A stretch of 44,052 nucleotides of DNA from JAZDLO01 sp043801935 (GTDB lineage Bacteria > Actinomycetota > Thermoleophilia > RBG-16-64-13), in contig JAZDLO010000130.1 in assembly GCA_043801935.1 (NCBI GenBank), forward strand, positions 1 to 44,052. Reading direction: 5' to 3'. Under the pieces are notes generated by a model. The model saw only the letters and a program-made list of their open reading frames with translations, was not told the DNA's origin and ran no database searches. Below, piece after piece: positions 1-8,376 of this stretch. Numbering within the stretch: position 1 is the stretch's first letter; each line of letters starts with the position of its first letter. Made by a program: the position numbers and the translations under genes.

Positions 1-1
1 C

Positions 2-949
2 AGGGAGTACCCGGAAGAGCCGTGCACGCTGCGGACGCCTTACCAACGCGACCGCGACCGCATCGTCCACTGCAAGGCGTTCCGGCGGCTCAAGCACAAG
101 ACCCAGGTGTTCATATCGCCGGAGGGGGACCACTACCGTACTCGGCTGACGCACACTTTGGAGGTAGCCGGCATAGCCCGGACCATCGCCCGGGCGTTGC
201 GTCTCAACGAGGATCTGGCCGAAGCGATCTCGCTGGGGCACGATCTGGGGCACACTCCCTTCGGTCATGCCGGCGAAGGCGTCATCGACCACATGCTCAC
301 GCAGCTGGGGGCAGAGGGTTTCCAGCACAACCAGCAGAGCGCCCGGGTGGTGGAGGTGCTGGAGAACGACGGCCGCGGCCTGAATCTCACCTGGGAAGTG
401 CGGGACGGGATCCGTAACCACACTGGGCGGCACAAGCCGGCCACTCTTGAAGGCCGGGTCGTCCATTTCTCCGATCGTATCGCCTACATCAACCACGACA
501 TCGACGATGCTCTGCGGGCTGGTCTGATCACTCCCAAAGACCTCCCCCAAGACCCGATCGAGCGTCTTGGAGAGACCGGCAGCGACCGCATCGACGCTTT
601 GGTCCACGACCTGGTGGATAGCAGCACCGAGAAGGGAGCCATCGTCCAAACGCCGGCGGTCGGCAGGGCCATGGACGACCTAAGGACGTTCCTCTTCCAG
701 ACCGTGTATGCACGGTCCCTCCAGGAGGCGGGTGAGCAGAAAGTGGGGCAGCTCATCACGCAGTTGATGGAGTATTTTCTCAACAATCCCTCGGCCCTAC
801 CGTCGCTGCCACTTCACACAGGCGACGCCTCCGCCGACCGTCTGGCGCTCATCCAGGCCGTCACCGACCACGTGGCAGGGATGACCGACCGCTACGCGCA
901 GCGCATGTACCTGGATCTGTTCGTGCCCAAGTGCTGGGCCAACCAGTGA
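2..949 (+). CDS. dgt: dGTPase-like HD-domain triphosphohydrolase, 5'-truncated by window edge
   Basis: About 315 codons are visible and the start lies outside the window. The frame is open from base 2 and opens with an R-D-R-D-R-I-V-H stretch followed by KAFRRLKHKTQV, typical of the N-terminal part of dNTP triphosphohydrolases (dNTP to deoxynucleoside plus triphosphate). The HD-type metal site is visible: RTRLTHTLEV, then the HD pair in GHDLGHTPFGHAGE, and a later Asp in VHFSDRIAYINHDIDD. The gene is followed after 46 bases by dnaG, and dgt-dnaG-rpoD is a recurrent order in high-GC Gram-positives, so a replication/nucleotide-pool operon is likely. Family assignment is firm; the preferred substrate cannot be read from sequence. 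Confidence 0.93.
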   Translation, partial: REYPEEPCTLRTPYQRDRDRIVHCKAFRRLKHKTQVFISPEGDHYRTRLTHTLEVAGIARTIARALRLNEDLAEAISLGHDLGHTPFGHAGEGVIDHMLTQLGAEGFQHNQQSARVVEVLENDGRGLNLTWEVRDGIRNHTGRHKPATLEGRVVHFSDRIAYINHDIDDALRAGLITPKDLPQDPIERLGETGSDRIDALVHDLVDSSTEKGAIVQTPAVGRAMDDLRTFLFQTVYARSLQEAGEQKVGQLITQLMEYFLNNPSALPSLPLHTGDASADRLALIQAVTDHVAGMTDRYAQRMYLDLFVPKCWANQ

Positions 950-995
950 GCCGGTCACGGCGCACGAACCATCGGCGCCGGCGGGGCGAGCGACC

Positions 996-2867
996 ATGAG
1001 CCCCTTCATCAAGGACGCCAGCGTGCAGGCCGTGCTATCGGCAGCCAGCATCGTCGACGTGGTCTCCGGCTATACCAGCTTACGCAAGCGCGGGGCCACC
1101 TTCACCGGACTCTGCCCGTTCCATCAGGAGAAGACCCCTTCCTTCACCGTTAGTGCCGACAAAGGGCTTTACTACTGCTTCGGCTGCGGGGAGGGAGGCG
1201 ATATCGTCCGCTTCGTGGAACGCATGGAGAACCTGTCGTTCGCCGAGGCGGTCGAGCAGTTGGGCGAACGCTTCGGCGTGCCGGTGGAATTCGAGGAGGG
1301 CGCCGGACGCGATCCGGGCCGCAAAGACCGAGAGGCCCGCTTGCTGCAGGCGCTCGAGAAGGCGGCCACGTTTTATCAGCGGTTCCTTTGGGAAACAGAA
1401 AGCGGTCGCGGCGCGCGGGAATATCTGGAGGGCAGGGGGCTGGGACAGGAGGTCTGCCGGGCTTTTCGCGTGGGCTTCGCGCCGGACGAATGGAGGGGGC
1501 TGCAGCGCAGGGCGGGTAAGGAAGGATTCACCGACCGCGAATTGGAGGATGCCGGTCTTCTGATCCGGCAGTCGGGGAAGACGTACGACCGCTTTCGGGG
1601 GCGCCTCATGTTCCCGCTCATGGATCACAGGGGGAAGGTCATTGGGTTCGGGGGGAGGACCCTGAAGGACGAGATGCCCAAGTACGTGAACTCACCCGAG
1701 GGGCCCTTGTACCAGAAGGGGCACCTGCTCTACGGACTGTACCAAGCCAGACGGGCCATAGCGGATGGTGATGAGGTGGTGATCGTGGAAGGGTACACAG
1801 ACGTCCTCGGACTCGTGCAGGCGGGCGTGGGCAATGTGGTGGCCTCGATGGGAACCGCTCTCACCGATGCACAGATCGGGCTCATGATGCGCTTCACGGG
1901 CAATATCACCTTCATGTTCGACGCCGACCGGGCGGGCACCGAAGCCATGCTCCGTTCCGGCGAGTTGGCGCGGGGTCGATTGCTGAGGCCGATGGTAGCC
2001 GTGCTGCCTGGCGGCCAGGACCCCGCCGATGTGGCCGTCGAGGGAGGACGTGAAGCCGTCGCTCGGGTGATGGCGGGGAAGATCTCGCTCCTGGGCTTCG
2101 AGCTACGGCAGGCGTTGTCCCGGGGCGACACGGCGACGGCCGAGGGCCGGGTGCGCGTCTTCGAGGACGTGCGCCGGATCATGGGCCGGGCTTCGTCTCT
2201 CAAAGAACGGGAAGAAGAGATCCCCGTCGTGGCCGACCGGCTCCATCTCTCGCCGGATAGTGTCGCCCTGTTACTCAGGAGCGCTCGGACGGGTGGGGCG
2301 CCCGGGCAAAGGTCCGGGCGCCCCACCCCGGGGCGCTCTGCGCCGCAGCCCGCGGCCGCAGGCGCGAACGGAGGACAGTCGGCGCTCGCCCAGCGCCTAC
2401 TGGGCGGCGAGGCCGCGGTCGAGCGGGACTTCCTGGTGGCGGCGGCCTGCAACCCGGGCCGGGCGGTACTCCTCCTCCAAGCGCTCACCCCCGAACATTT
2501 CACCGATCCAAACAATCGGGAGGTGTTCTCCGGTCTCCGGGAGGCGCTCGCGCTCATGAGCGATGCCCAGGATCATCAGACTGCCGTCGCCGAGTTGAAG
2601 GCCCGTGCTCACGGGGAATCCGAGGCAGGCAGGCTCTTCGTGAGATTGGTCATGGAGGCCGATCAGGGCCGCTATGCCCCGGCAGTGTTGGAGGAGCTCC
2701 ACCTCCGCCTCCAAGAACAGCATCTGGGCCGGGCGATCAACAGCCTCCGGGGGCGGCTCGAGCAGGGCGGGGACGTGGAGCAGGAACAGCGCCGTCTCTT
2801 CCACCTGGAGCAGCTCCGCCAGACCGTGCGGGCGAGCCTGACCAATCTCGATCCCGAAGAGGGGTAG
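996..2867 (+). CDS. dnaG: DNA primase
   Basis: 623 aa, normal length for DnaG, which makes RNA primers for lagging-strand synthesis and works with the replicative helicase. The N-terminal CHC2 zinc site is C40, H43, C61 and C64. The catalytic Toprim region (about residues 255-340) carries IVEGYTDV and the acidic pair in MFDADRAG. A Gly/Pro/Arg-rich linker (about residues 430-465, base 2290-2390) separates it from the C-terminal helicase-interacting helical region. The ATG at 996 has an upstream GGGGCGAG. The stop is 5 bases before the rpoD start, so translation is probably coupled, the classical macromolecular-synthesis arrangement. Confidence 0.97.
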   Translation: MSPFIKDASVQAVLSAASIVDVVSGYTSLRKRGATFTGLCPFHQEKTPSFTVSADKGLYYCFGCGEGGDIVRFVERMENLSFAEAVEQLGERFGVPVEFEEGAGRDPGRKDREARLLQALEKAATFYQRFLWETESGRGAREYLEGRGLGQEVCRAFRVGFAPDEWRGLQRRAGKEGFTDRELEDAGLLIRQSGKTYDRFRGRLMFPLMDHRGKVIGFGGRTLKDEMPKYVNSPEGPLYQKGHLLYGLYQARRAIADGDEVVIVEGYTDVLGLVQAGVGNVVASMGTALTDAQIGLMMRFTGNITFMFDADRAGTEAMLRSGELARGRLLRPMVAVLPGGQDPADVAVEGGREAVARVMAGKISLLGFELRQALSRGDTATAEGRVRVFEDVRRIMGRASSLKEREEEIPVVADRLHLSPDSVALLLRSARTGGAPGQRSGRPTPGRSAPQPAAAGANGGQSALAQRLLGGEAAVERDFLVAAACNPGRAVLLLQALTPEHFTDPNNREVFSGLREALALMSDAQDHQTAVAELKARAHGESEAGRLFVRLVMEADQGRYAPAVLEELHLRLQEQHLGRAINSLRGRLEQGGDVEQEQRRLFHLEQLRQTVRASLTNLDPEEG

Positions 2868-2874
2868 GCCTGAG

Positions 2875-3957
2875 ATGCTTGAAGAAAGCGAGCTCACCGC
2901 CGAGGTAGTCCAGGAGGTGCTGGATCAGGGCAGGGCGCGAGGCTCACTCACCCTGGATGAGGTGGGCGCGCTCGTCAAAGATGCTGATCTGTCGCCGGAT
3001 GACCTTGAGTTCCTCTATTCCATGTTGCTCGACCTTGGGGTAGAGGTCATCGACGAGCGGGCCGAGGATTCGGGTGACTTCTCCGAAGAAGAGGAGTTCT
3101 TGGGCCAACTCGACGTTACCATCGACCACAGCGTCGACGACCCGGTGCGTATGTACCTGCGCGAGATCGGCAAGGTCCCGCTTCTGAACACCGAGCAGGA
3201 GATCGAACTGGCTCGGCTCATCGAGAAGAAAGATGTGGAAGCCAAGCGCCGGCTGACCGAGGCCAATCTTCGCTTGGTGGTCTCTATCGCCAAACGCTAC
3301 ATGGGTCGGGGACTCCTGTTCCTCGACCTCATCCAAGAGGGGAACCTCGGTCTGATCAGGGCGGTGGAGAAGTTCGATTACCGGCTGGGATACAAGTTCT
3401 CCACCTACGCCACCTGGTGGATCCGGCAGGCGGTCACTCGGGCCATCGCCGACCAAGCCAGGACCATCCGCGTGCCGGTGCATGCCGTGGAGACCATGAA
3501 CAAGCTCAACCGGGTGCGGCGCGAATTGCTGCAGAAGAACGGCCGGGAACCTACCGTCGTGGAGATAGCAGCCGAGCTTGGAGTGACCCCCGGTAAGGTC
3601 AGGGAGATCCAGAAAGCCACCCAGGAACCGGTATCCCTGGAGACCCCGGTGGGAGACGAGGACGATTCGGAGCTTGGCGACTTCATCGAAGATCTCGACG
3701 CTGACCAACCTTTGGAAGTGGTCTTTCGCGAGATCAGGAGAGAGGAGTTGTTCAGAGTGCTGGACAGCCTGCCCACTCGGGATCGGAAGGTGCTCGAGCT
3801 GCGGTTCGGTTTGAAGGGAGAACGGCCGCGCACCTTGGAGGAGGTGGGCGAGCGTTTCGGTGTCACCCGGGAGCGCATCCGCCAGGTGGAGGCGAAGACC
3901 CTCAATCGACTCAAGAACTATCGCGACGCCCAGGCTCTGAGAGACACAGAAGGCTGA
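2875..3957 (+). CDS. rpoD: Principal sigma-70 factor (RpoD/SigA)
   Basis: 360 aa. An N-terminal helical region 1.1-like segment (residues about 1-60) is followed by region 1.2 (DPVRMYLREIG), region 2 (NLRLVVSIAKRY, DLIQEGNLGLIRAVEKF, FSTYATWWIRQA, the -10 recognition and melting part), region 3, and region 4 (TLEEVGERFGVTRERIRQVE, the -35 recognition helix-turn-helix). It is coupled to dnaG: stop to ATG is 7 bases, with GGGGTAGG acting as ribosome-binding site inside the dnaG end. Location in the dgt-dnaG-rpoD string argues that this copy, rather than the paralogue at 8377, is the housekeeping factor; that choice is inference. Confidence 0.95.
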   Translation: MLEESELTAEVVQEVLDQGRARGSLTLDEVGALVKDADLSPDDLEFLYSMLLDLGVEVIDERAEDSGDFSEEEEFLGQLDVTIDHSVDDPVRMYLREIGKVPLLNTEQEIELARLIEKKDVEAKRRLTEANLRLVVSIAKRYMGRGLLFLDLIQEGNLGLIRAVEKFDYRLGYKFSTYATWWIRQAVTRAIADQARTIRVPVHAVETMNKLNRVRRELLQKNGREPTVVEIAAELGVTPGKVREIQKATQEPVSLETPVGDEDDSELGDFIEDLDADQPLEVVFREIRREELFRVLDSLPTRDRKVLELRFGLKGERPRTLEEVGERFGVTRERIRQVEAKTLNRLKNYRDAQALRDTEG

Positions 3958-4008
3958 GCGAAGGGTGAGGAATCGCTCACATCCTCTGCAACATCCTTGC
4001 TCGAAGGC

Positions 4009-4037
4009 TTGACCGCGCCTTAAGGTTCCGCTACTGT
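4009..4037 (+). promoter_or_regulatory. Probable cspA promoter
   Basis: TTGACC at 4009-4014 and TACTGT at 4032-4037 are separated by exactly 17 bases. Transcription would begin near 4044, giving an untranslated leader of about 85 bases before the cspA start. Long leaders are usual for cold-shock genes. It also provides a break between rpoD and cspA. Confidence 0.5.
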
Positions 4038-4129
4038 AACCCGGCGAGTCCGGATATTCTGGGCCGCGTGCGTTACAGAGGGGTGGGCTCGGGTGCCGCG
4101 TCGCTCCGAAACACATGGAGGTTGCAGGG

Positions 4130-4330
4130 TTGGCTGAGGGGACTGTCAAGTGGTTTAGTCCCGAAAAGGGCTACGGTTTTATCGAGCAGCCGGAGGGAGA
4201 AGATCTCTTCGTGCACTTCAGTGAGATCCAGACGGAGGGGTTCAAAACTCTCACAGAAGGGCAGGCTGTGAAATTCGATGTGGTCCAGGGCCCGAAGGGT
4301 CTGCAGGCGTCGAACGTCTCGGCTGTATAG
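4130..4330 (+). CDS. cspA: Cold-shock domain protein
   Basis: 66 aa single cold-shock domain, a small OB-fold RNA/single-stranded DNA chaperone. RNP1-like KGYGFIEQP and RNP2-like DLFVHFSEI are present. The TTG at 4130 is chosen because the protein then begins (M)AEGTVKWF like the family and GGAGG at 4117-4121 lies 8 bases upstream. The ATG at 4115 overlaps that GGAGG and would add five residues not seen in the family. A promoter lies 85 bases upstream and a rho-independent terminator directly downstream, so this is a monocistronic unit. Confidence 0.92.
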   Translation: MAEGTVKWFSPEKGYGFIEQPEGEDLFVHFSEIQTEGFKTLTEGQAVKFDVVQGPKGLQASNVSAV

Positions 4331-4363
4331 TCCAAACGAAGAGATACCTCTTCCCGTGATCCG

Positions 4364-4390
4364 AGCCCCGCTCCGGCGGGGCTTTTCTCT
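4364..4390 (+). terminator. Rho-independent terminator of cspA
   Basis: Eight-base stem AGCCCCGC (4364-4371) with GCGGGGCT (4376-4383), a TCCG loop, and a TTTTCTCT tail. It lies 33 bases after the cspA stop. Confidence 0.88.
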
Positions 4391-4427
4391 TGTGCCGGAG
4401 CGTCCAACCGGGGGACGCGGCCCTAAA

Positions 4428-4481
4428 GTCCTCGGCGCTTGCGCCGATAAGGAGGACGAGAGTTTCCCATTCAAAACTCTC
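4428..4481 (+). other. Structured intergenic segment: two successive hairpins upstream of gatCAB
   Basis: Between the cspA terminator and a second terminator lie two perfect hairpins. The first is CGGCG/CGCCG around 4433-4446, extended by outer GTCCT (4428-4432) and AGGAC (4453-4457). The second is GAGAGTTT (4458-4465) with AAACTCTC (4474-4481). With the terminator at 4494-4522 they form a hairpin series that could be a leader or attenuator of gatCAB or a small RNA. It does not match a riboswitch class known to me. Function unknown. Confidence 0.35.
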
Positions 4482-4493
4482 CTTTCTCCTCTC

Positions 4494-4522
4494 GGGCGCC
4501 TGCCAAGGCGCCCCTTTCTTTT
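4494..4522 (+). terminator. Rho-independent terminator or attenuator before gatC
   Basis: Perfect stem GGGCGCC (4494-4500) with GGCGCCC (4507-4513), loop TGCCAA, followed by CTTTCTTTT. It is the second terminator between cspA and gatC, which implies a transcript that starts between 4390 and 4494. A TATAAT follows at 4527-4532 and could serve as -10 for gatCAB, although no good -35 box is seen. Confidence 0.75.
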
Positions 4523-4612
4523 CGGCTATAATCCAGCAGGTCTCCGCCGCCACGGGTCGCACCTGTCCATCGGCCCAAGGGCGCGGCCATGTCGTCCAAG
4601 GAGAGCTGCACG

Positions 4613-4894
4613 ATGATTTCCCGGCGAGAGGTCGAGCATGTCGCCCGGCTTGCGCGCCTTCACTTCGACGAGGAGGAGCTCGCCCGGCTGCAGCCGGAGC
4701 TCGCCCAGATCATCGACTACGTGCAGCAGCTGTCCGAGTTGGACCTCTCCGGTCTCCAGGCCACGTCTCATGCCGTGGCTCTCAAGAACGTCCTGCGCCC
4801 GGACGAGCCGATCCCCGGCCTCACCCAAGGCGAGGCGACCGGTAACGGGCCCGATGTCGAACGGGGCCAGTTCGTCGTCCCCCGGATAGGGTAG
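4613..4894 (+). CDS. gatC: Asp-tRNA(Asn)/Glu-tRNA(Gln) amidotransferase subunit C
   Basis: 93 aa, normal for GatC, the small subunit that stabilises GatA-GatB and helps load the ammonia-transferring complex. It begins MISRREVEHVARLARLHF, characteristic of the family, and ends with the usual V-x-R-x-D-x-P region (ALKNVLRPDEPIPG). The ATG at 4613 has AAGGAGAG at 4598-4605. An in-frame ATG at 4589 would add eight residues with a poorer site. First gene of gatCAB; the stop is 8 bases before gatA. Confidence 0.93.
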   Translation: MISRREVEHVARLARLHFDEEELARLQPELAQIIDYVQQLSELDLSGLQATSHAVALKNVLRPDEPIPGLTQGEATGNGPDVERGQFVVPRIG

Positions 4895-4902
4895 GGGTGG
4901 CC

Positions 4903-6417
4903 ATGAGCGCCGGGAAGAGCGACGGCGGGCACGAGACTGCCGGAGGCGCACCCGCCATTGACGTCACCACTCTGACCGCCCACCGCTGCCGAGAGCTGCT
5001 GGCGGGTGGGGAGATCTCAGCCACCGAGCTGACCCGCGCCTATCTGGAGCGCATCGGCAGGGTCGAGGAGGCCGTCCAGTCATATCTGCTGGTGGACGAG
5101 ACGGGCGCGTTGGCGGCCGCCGCCGCCGTGGACGCCAAGCCCCGCGCGGAGCGGCTTCCCTGGGAGGGCGTGCCCATCGGCCTTAAGGACATCTTTTGCG
5201 TCAAAGGCATGGAGACTACCTGCGCGTCGCGCATCCTCAAGGGATACATCCCCCCGTATGACGCCACCATCATCGCCAAGCTGAGGGCCGCCGGGTTGGT
5301 ATTCCTGGGCAAGCTCAACATGGATGAGTTCGCCATGGGCAGTTCCACAGAGAACTCGGCCTTCAAGACCACCCGGAACCCATGGGACCTCGACCGGGTG
5401 CCGGGCGGATCCAGTGGCGGTTCCGCCGCCTGCGTGGCCGCCGCCGAGGCCCCCTGGGCGCTTGGCACCGACACGGGCGGCTCCATCCGCCAGCCGGCCT
5501 CGCTGTGCGGCGTAGTGGGGCTCAAGCCCACCTACGGCGCCGTGAGCCGCTACGGCTTGATAGCCTTCGCCAGCTCGCTCGATCAGATCGGCCCTATCAC
5601 CCGGGACGTCAGAGACGCCGCCGCTCTGCTCGACATCATCGCCGGGCGCGATCCGCGGGATTCGACCAGCATCGGGCTGCCGGATCCGGTCGGCGTGCCC
5701 AGCCGCGGGGATCTGGAGGGACTGCGGTTCGGGGTCATCAAGGAGTTCGTGGGCGAGGCCTGCGATCCCGGGGTGCGGGAGGTGTTCGACTCCTCCGTCG
5801 AAATCATCGGGGCGCTAGGCGGAGTCTGTGAGGAGGTCAGCCTTCCCAGCGTAGAGCGAGGCATCGCCGCTTACTACCTCATCGCCCCTTCGGAGGCCAG
5901 CTCCAACCTGGCTCGTTTCGACGGCGTGCGCTACGGGCACCGCACGGCGCATAGCGAAGACCTCTACGAGATGTACACGCGCACCCGAAGCGAGGGATTC
6001 GGTCCGGAGGTTAAACGCCGTATCATGATCGGCACCTACGCGTTGTCCGCCGGCTACTACGACGCCTACTACGCGCAGGCTCAACGGACCCGTACGCTCA
6101 TAATCCAAGATTTCGAGCGGGCCTTCAGCCGCTTCGACTTCCTGGTGTCGCCCACCTCGCCGACGGTGGCCTTTAAGATCGGAGAGCGGACGGCGGACCC
6201 GCTTGCCATGTACCTCTCCGACCTGTGCACCATCCCGGTCAACCTGGCCGCTCTGCCCGGTATCAGCATACCGGCCGGCTTCTCGGCGGGCATGCCGGTG
6301 GGCCTACAGGTCATCGGTCCACACTTCTCGGAGCGGGGACTGCTGGATGCGGCTCACGCGATGGAGCAGAAGTTGGAGGTCGAACTCGTCCCGCCGCTCG
6401 CGGAGGTGGTCCGATGA
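4903..6417 (+). CDS. gatA: Asp-tRNA(Asn)/Glu-tRNA(Gln) amidotransferase subunit A
   Basis: 504 aa amidase-signature enzyme that hydrolyses glutamine and passes ammonia to GatB. The Lys-Ser-cisSer triad is visible: Lys in IGLKDIF, and the serines in GGSSGGSAA and DTGGSIRQPAS. The conserved GLKPTYGAVSRYG and the C-terminal PAGF region are intact. ATG 4903 is preferred; a GTG two codons upstream (4897) is possible. The 3' end overlaps gatB by ATGA. Presence of GatCAB implies indirect formation of Gln-tRNA and/or Asn-tRNA in this organism. Confidence 0.96.
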   Translation: MSAGKSDGGHETAGGAPAIDVTTLTAHRCRELLAGGEISATELTRAYLERIGRVEEAVQSYLLVDETGALAAAAAVDAKPRAERLPWEGVPIGLKDIFCVKGMETTCASRILKGYIPPYDATIIAKLRAAGLVFLGKLNMDEFAMGSSTENSAFKTTRNPWDLDRVPGGSSGGSAACVAAAEAPWALGTDTGGSIRQPASLCGVVGLKPTYGAVSRYGLIAFASSLDQIGPITRDVRDAAALLDIIAGRDPRDSTSIGLPDPVGVPSRGDLEGLRFGVIKEFVGEACDPGVREVFDSSVEIIGALGGVCEEVSLPSVERGIAAYYLIAPSEASSNLARFDGVRYGHRTAHSEDLYEMYTRTRSEGFGPEVKRRIMIGTYALSAGYYDAYYAQAQRTRTLIIQDFERAFSRFDFLVSPTSPTVAFKIGERTADPLAMYLSDLCTIPVNLAALPGISIPAGFSAGMPVGLQVIGPHFSERGLLDAAHAMEQKLEVELVPPLAEVVR

Positions 6418-7883
6418 GCACCAATTCGGGGGGCGACGGCTGGGAAGCGGTCATCGGCCTGGAGATCCACGTGCAGCTCAACACCCGCACCAAGATGTTC
6501 TGCGGCTGTGAGGTCACCTTCGGCGAGCCGCCGAACACGCGGGTGTGTCCCGTGTGCCTGGGGCATCCAGGCGTGCTGCCCGTGACCAACGAGAAGGCGA
6601 TCGAGTATGCTACCCGCATCGCCTTGGCCTTCAACTGCCGCATCGCCGATCACACCATCTTCCACCGCAAGAACTACTTCTATCCCGATCTGCCCAAGGC
6701 CTATCAGATCTCGCAATACGACCTACCCCTGGGAATCGGCGGGCATCTGGACGTAGAGCTGGAGGACGGGAGCAACCTGCGAGTGGGCATCACCCGGGTC
6801 CACCTGGAGGAAGATGCGGGCAAGCTGGTCCACGCCGGGGGAGCCTCGGGGCGCATCGACGGGGCCGAGTATTCCCTGGTGGACTTCAACCGGGGCGGCA
6901 CCCCGCTGGTGGAGATCGTCAGCGAGCCGGACATCTCCACGCCCGACCAGGCTCGAGCCTTCCTTACACAACTGCGTAGCTTGGTGCAGCAGCTGGGCGT
7001 CTCCGACGTCAACATGGAAGAGGGGTCGCTGCGCTGCGACGCCAACATCTCGGTACGCAGGCCGGGGGAGCCCTTCGGCACCAAGACCGAGCTCAAGAAC
7101 ATGAACTCCTTCCGCTTCCTGCACCGGGGGCTGGAGGTCGAGATCGAGCGTCAGATCGATGCCCTCGAATCAGGCGAGCGCATCGTGCAGGAGACGGTCC
7201 ATTTCGACCCCGCGACCGGCCTGGTGTCGACTCTGCGTAGCAAGGAAGAGGCGCACGACTACCGGTATTTCCCTGAACCCGATCTCACGCCCATCGAACT
7301 GGACGAAGCATACGTGGAACGGGTGCGCGCCGGCCTTCCCGAGCTTCCGGCGGCCAGGAAGGAACGCTTGACGACCGAGTACGGCCTTCCTCCCAAGGAT
7401 GCCGCCCTGCTGGCCGCGAACAAACCCCTCGGCGATTACTTCGAAGCCGTGGCCGCGGCCACAGGCGATCCGCGCTTGTCCGCCAACTGGGTCATTGGTG
7501 ATCTCTCCGCCTACCTCAACGCCGCCGGGCTGGAAGTGACCGAGTGTGCGGTGAGCGCGGAGGGTCTGGCCGAGATGCTGAGCTTGGTTCGCGACGGCAC
7601 CCTCTCGGGGAAGATGGCCAAAGAGGTGTTCGAGACCATGGCCGCCACCGGCAAGAGCGCCCGGACCGTCGTGGACGAGAAGGGGCTGGGCCAGATCTCC
7701 GACGCCTCGGAGCTGGAAGCGATCGTGGCTCGGATCGTGGCAGCGAACCCGGGACCGGCCGACGAGTTCCGGCAGGGGCGGGACCGAGTACTCGGTTTCT
7801 TCGTCGGGCAGGTCATGAAGGAGACCCGCGGCCAGGCGAACCCACAGATGGTGAACGACCTGCTGCGGAGACACCTGGCATAA
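6414..7883 (+). CDS. gatB: Asp-tRNA(Asn)/Glu-tRNA(Gln) amidotransferase subunit B
   Basis: 489 aa. It phosphorylates the misacylated tRNA and performs transamidation. Diagnostic features are GLEIHVQLNTRTKMFCGC, the zinc cysteines in FCGCE and CPVCLGHPG, the catalytic-core NYFYPDLPKAYQIS, and a C-terminal YqeY-like tRNA-binding helical tail ending in VNDLLRRHL. The ATG at 6414 overlaps the gatA stop (ATGA), so translation is coupled. Last gene of the gatCAB unit; a promoter for the next gene follows 13 bases after its stop. Confidence 0.96.
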   Translation: MSTNSGGDGWEAVIGLEIHVQLNTRTKMFCGCEVTFGEPPNTRVCPVCLGHPGVLPVTNEKAIEYATRIALAFNCRIADHTIFHRKNYFYPDLPKAYQISQYDLPLGIGGHLDVELEDGSNLRVGITRVHLEEDAGKLVHAGGASGRIDGAEYSLVDFNRGGTPLVEIVSEPDISTPDQARAFLTQLRSLVQQLGVSDVNMEEGSLRCDANISVRRPGEPFGTKTELKNMNSFRFLHRGLEVEIERQIDALESGERIVQETVHFDPATGLVSTLRSKEEAHDYRYFPEPDLTPIELDEAYVERVRAGLPELPAARKERLTTEYGLPPKDAALLAANKPLGDYFEAVAAATGDPRLSANWVIGDLSAYLNAAGLEVTECAVSAEGLAEMLSLVRDGTLSGKMAKEVFETMAATGKSARTVVDEKGLGQISDASELEAIVARIVAANPGPADEFRQGRDRVLGFFVGQVMKETRGQANPQMVNDLLRRHLA

Positions 7884-7896
7884 GGCCGGCGTAAGG

Positions 7897-7925
7897 TTGA
7901 AAAGCCGGAGTATGTCTGGTACCTT
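7897..7925 (+). promoter_or_regulatory. Probable promoter of the HxlR-type regulator gene
   Basis: TTGAAA (7897-7902), a 17-base spacer and TACCTT (7920-7925). The element is flanked by an inverted pair GTAAGG (7891-7896) and CCTTAC (7927-7932) that could be an autoregulatory operator. Its position argues against translation starting at the TTG 7897 and supports the GTG at 7972. Confidence 0.45.
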
Positions 7926-7971
7926 GCCTTACCTTTTCCAAAGCCCCAAACCCCAGGAAGGTGCAAGCGTC

Positions 7972-8340
7972 GTGCAATCCACAGATGCGCACCCGGAATC
8001 GTGTCCCGTTCTCAAAACCGCCGACATCATCTCGGGCAAGTGGACTCTCCTCATCCTGCGGGATCTCTCCAAGGGCATCAATCGCTTCAGCGCCCTGGAA
8101 CGTTCGCTCTCCGGCATCAGCCCCAAGACTCTGTCCGAACGCCTCAAGGGGCTAGAGCGGGCAGGTATCGTCACCCGCAAGAGTTACGCCGAGGTGCCAC
8201 CCAGGGTCGAGTACACGCTCACCCGCATGGGCTGGGATCTCATCCCCCTTATCGACCACATGCGCGACTACGGCACCAAGTGGCTTGGCGACGGCCGCTC
8301 CTTTGTAGGCATCGCAGATGACAATAAGCTTGGAGCGTAA
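7972..8340 (+). CDS. HxlR-family winged-helix transcriptional regulator
   Basis: 122 aa from GTG 7972, a normal HxlR length. AGGAAGG at 7955-7961 lies 10 bases upstream. The family core is clear: CPVLKTADIISGKWTLLILR, then FSALERSLSGISPKTLSERLKGLE (recognition helix) and a wing ending in VEYTLTRMGWDL. HxlR proteins bind DNA as dimers and often sense electrophiles or redox state through cysteine; the only cysteine here is the one in SCPVL, the usual position. The frame is open further upstream to 7897, but that part overlaps a promoter. The target is unknown; it may regulate itself or the sigma factor 36 bases downstream. Confidence 0.85.
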   Translation: MQSTDAHPESCPVLKTADIISGKWTLLILRDLSKGINRFSALERSLSGISPKTLSERLKGLERAGIVTRKSYAEVPPRVEYTLTRMGWDLIPLIDHMRDYGTKWLGDGRSFVGIADDNKLGA

Positions 8341-8376
8341 CTTCACCGCCGATCGCCTTGGGCTCGGAGCCGTCAG

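Noticed and set aside
3965..3980. GTGAG/CTCAC hairpin after rpoD
   Set aside because: Five pairs with no T-run; it cannot be distinguished from chance.
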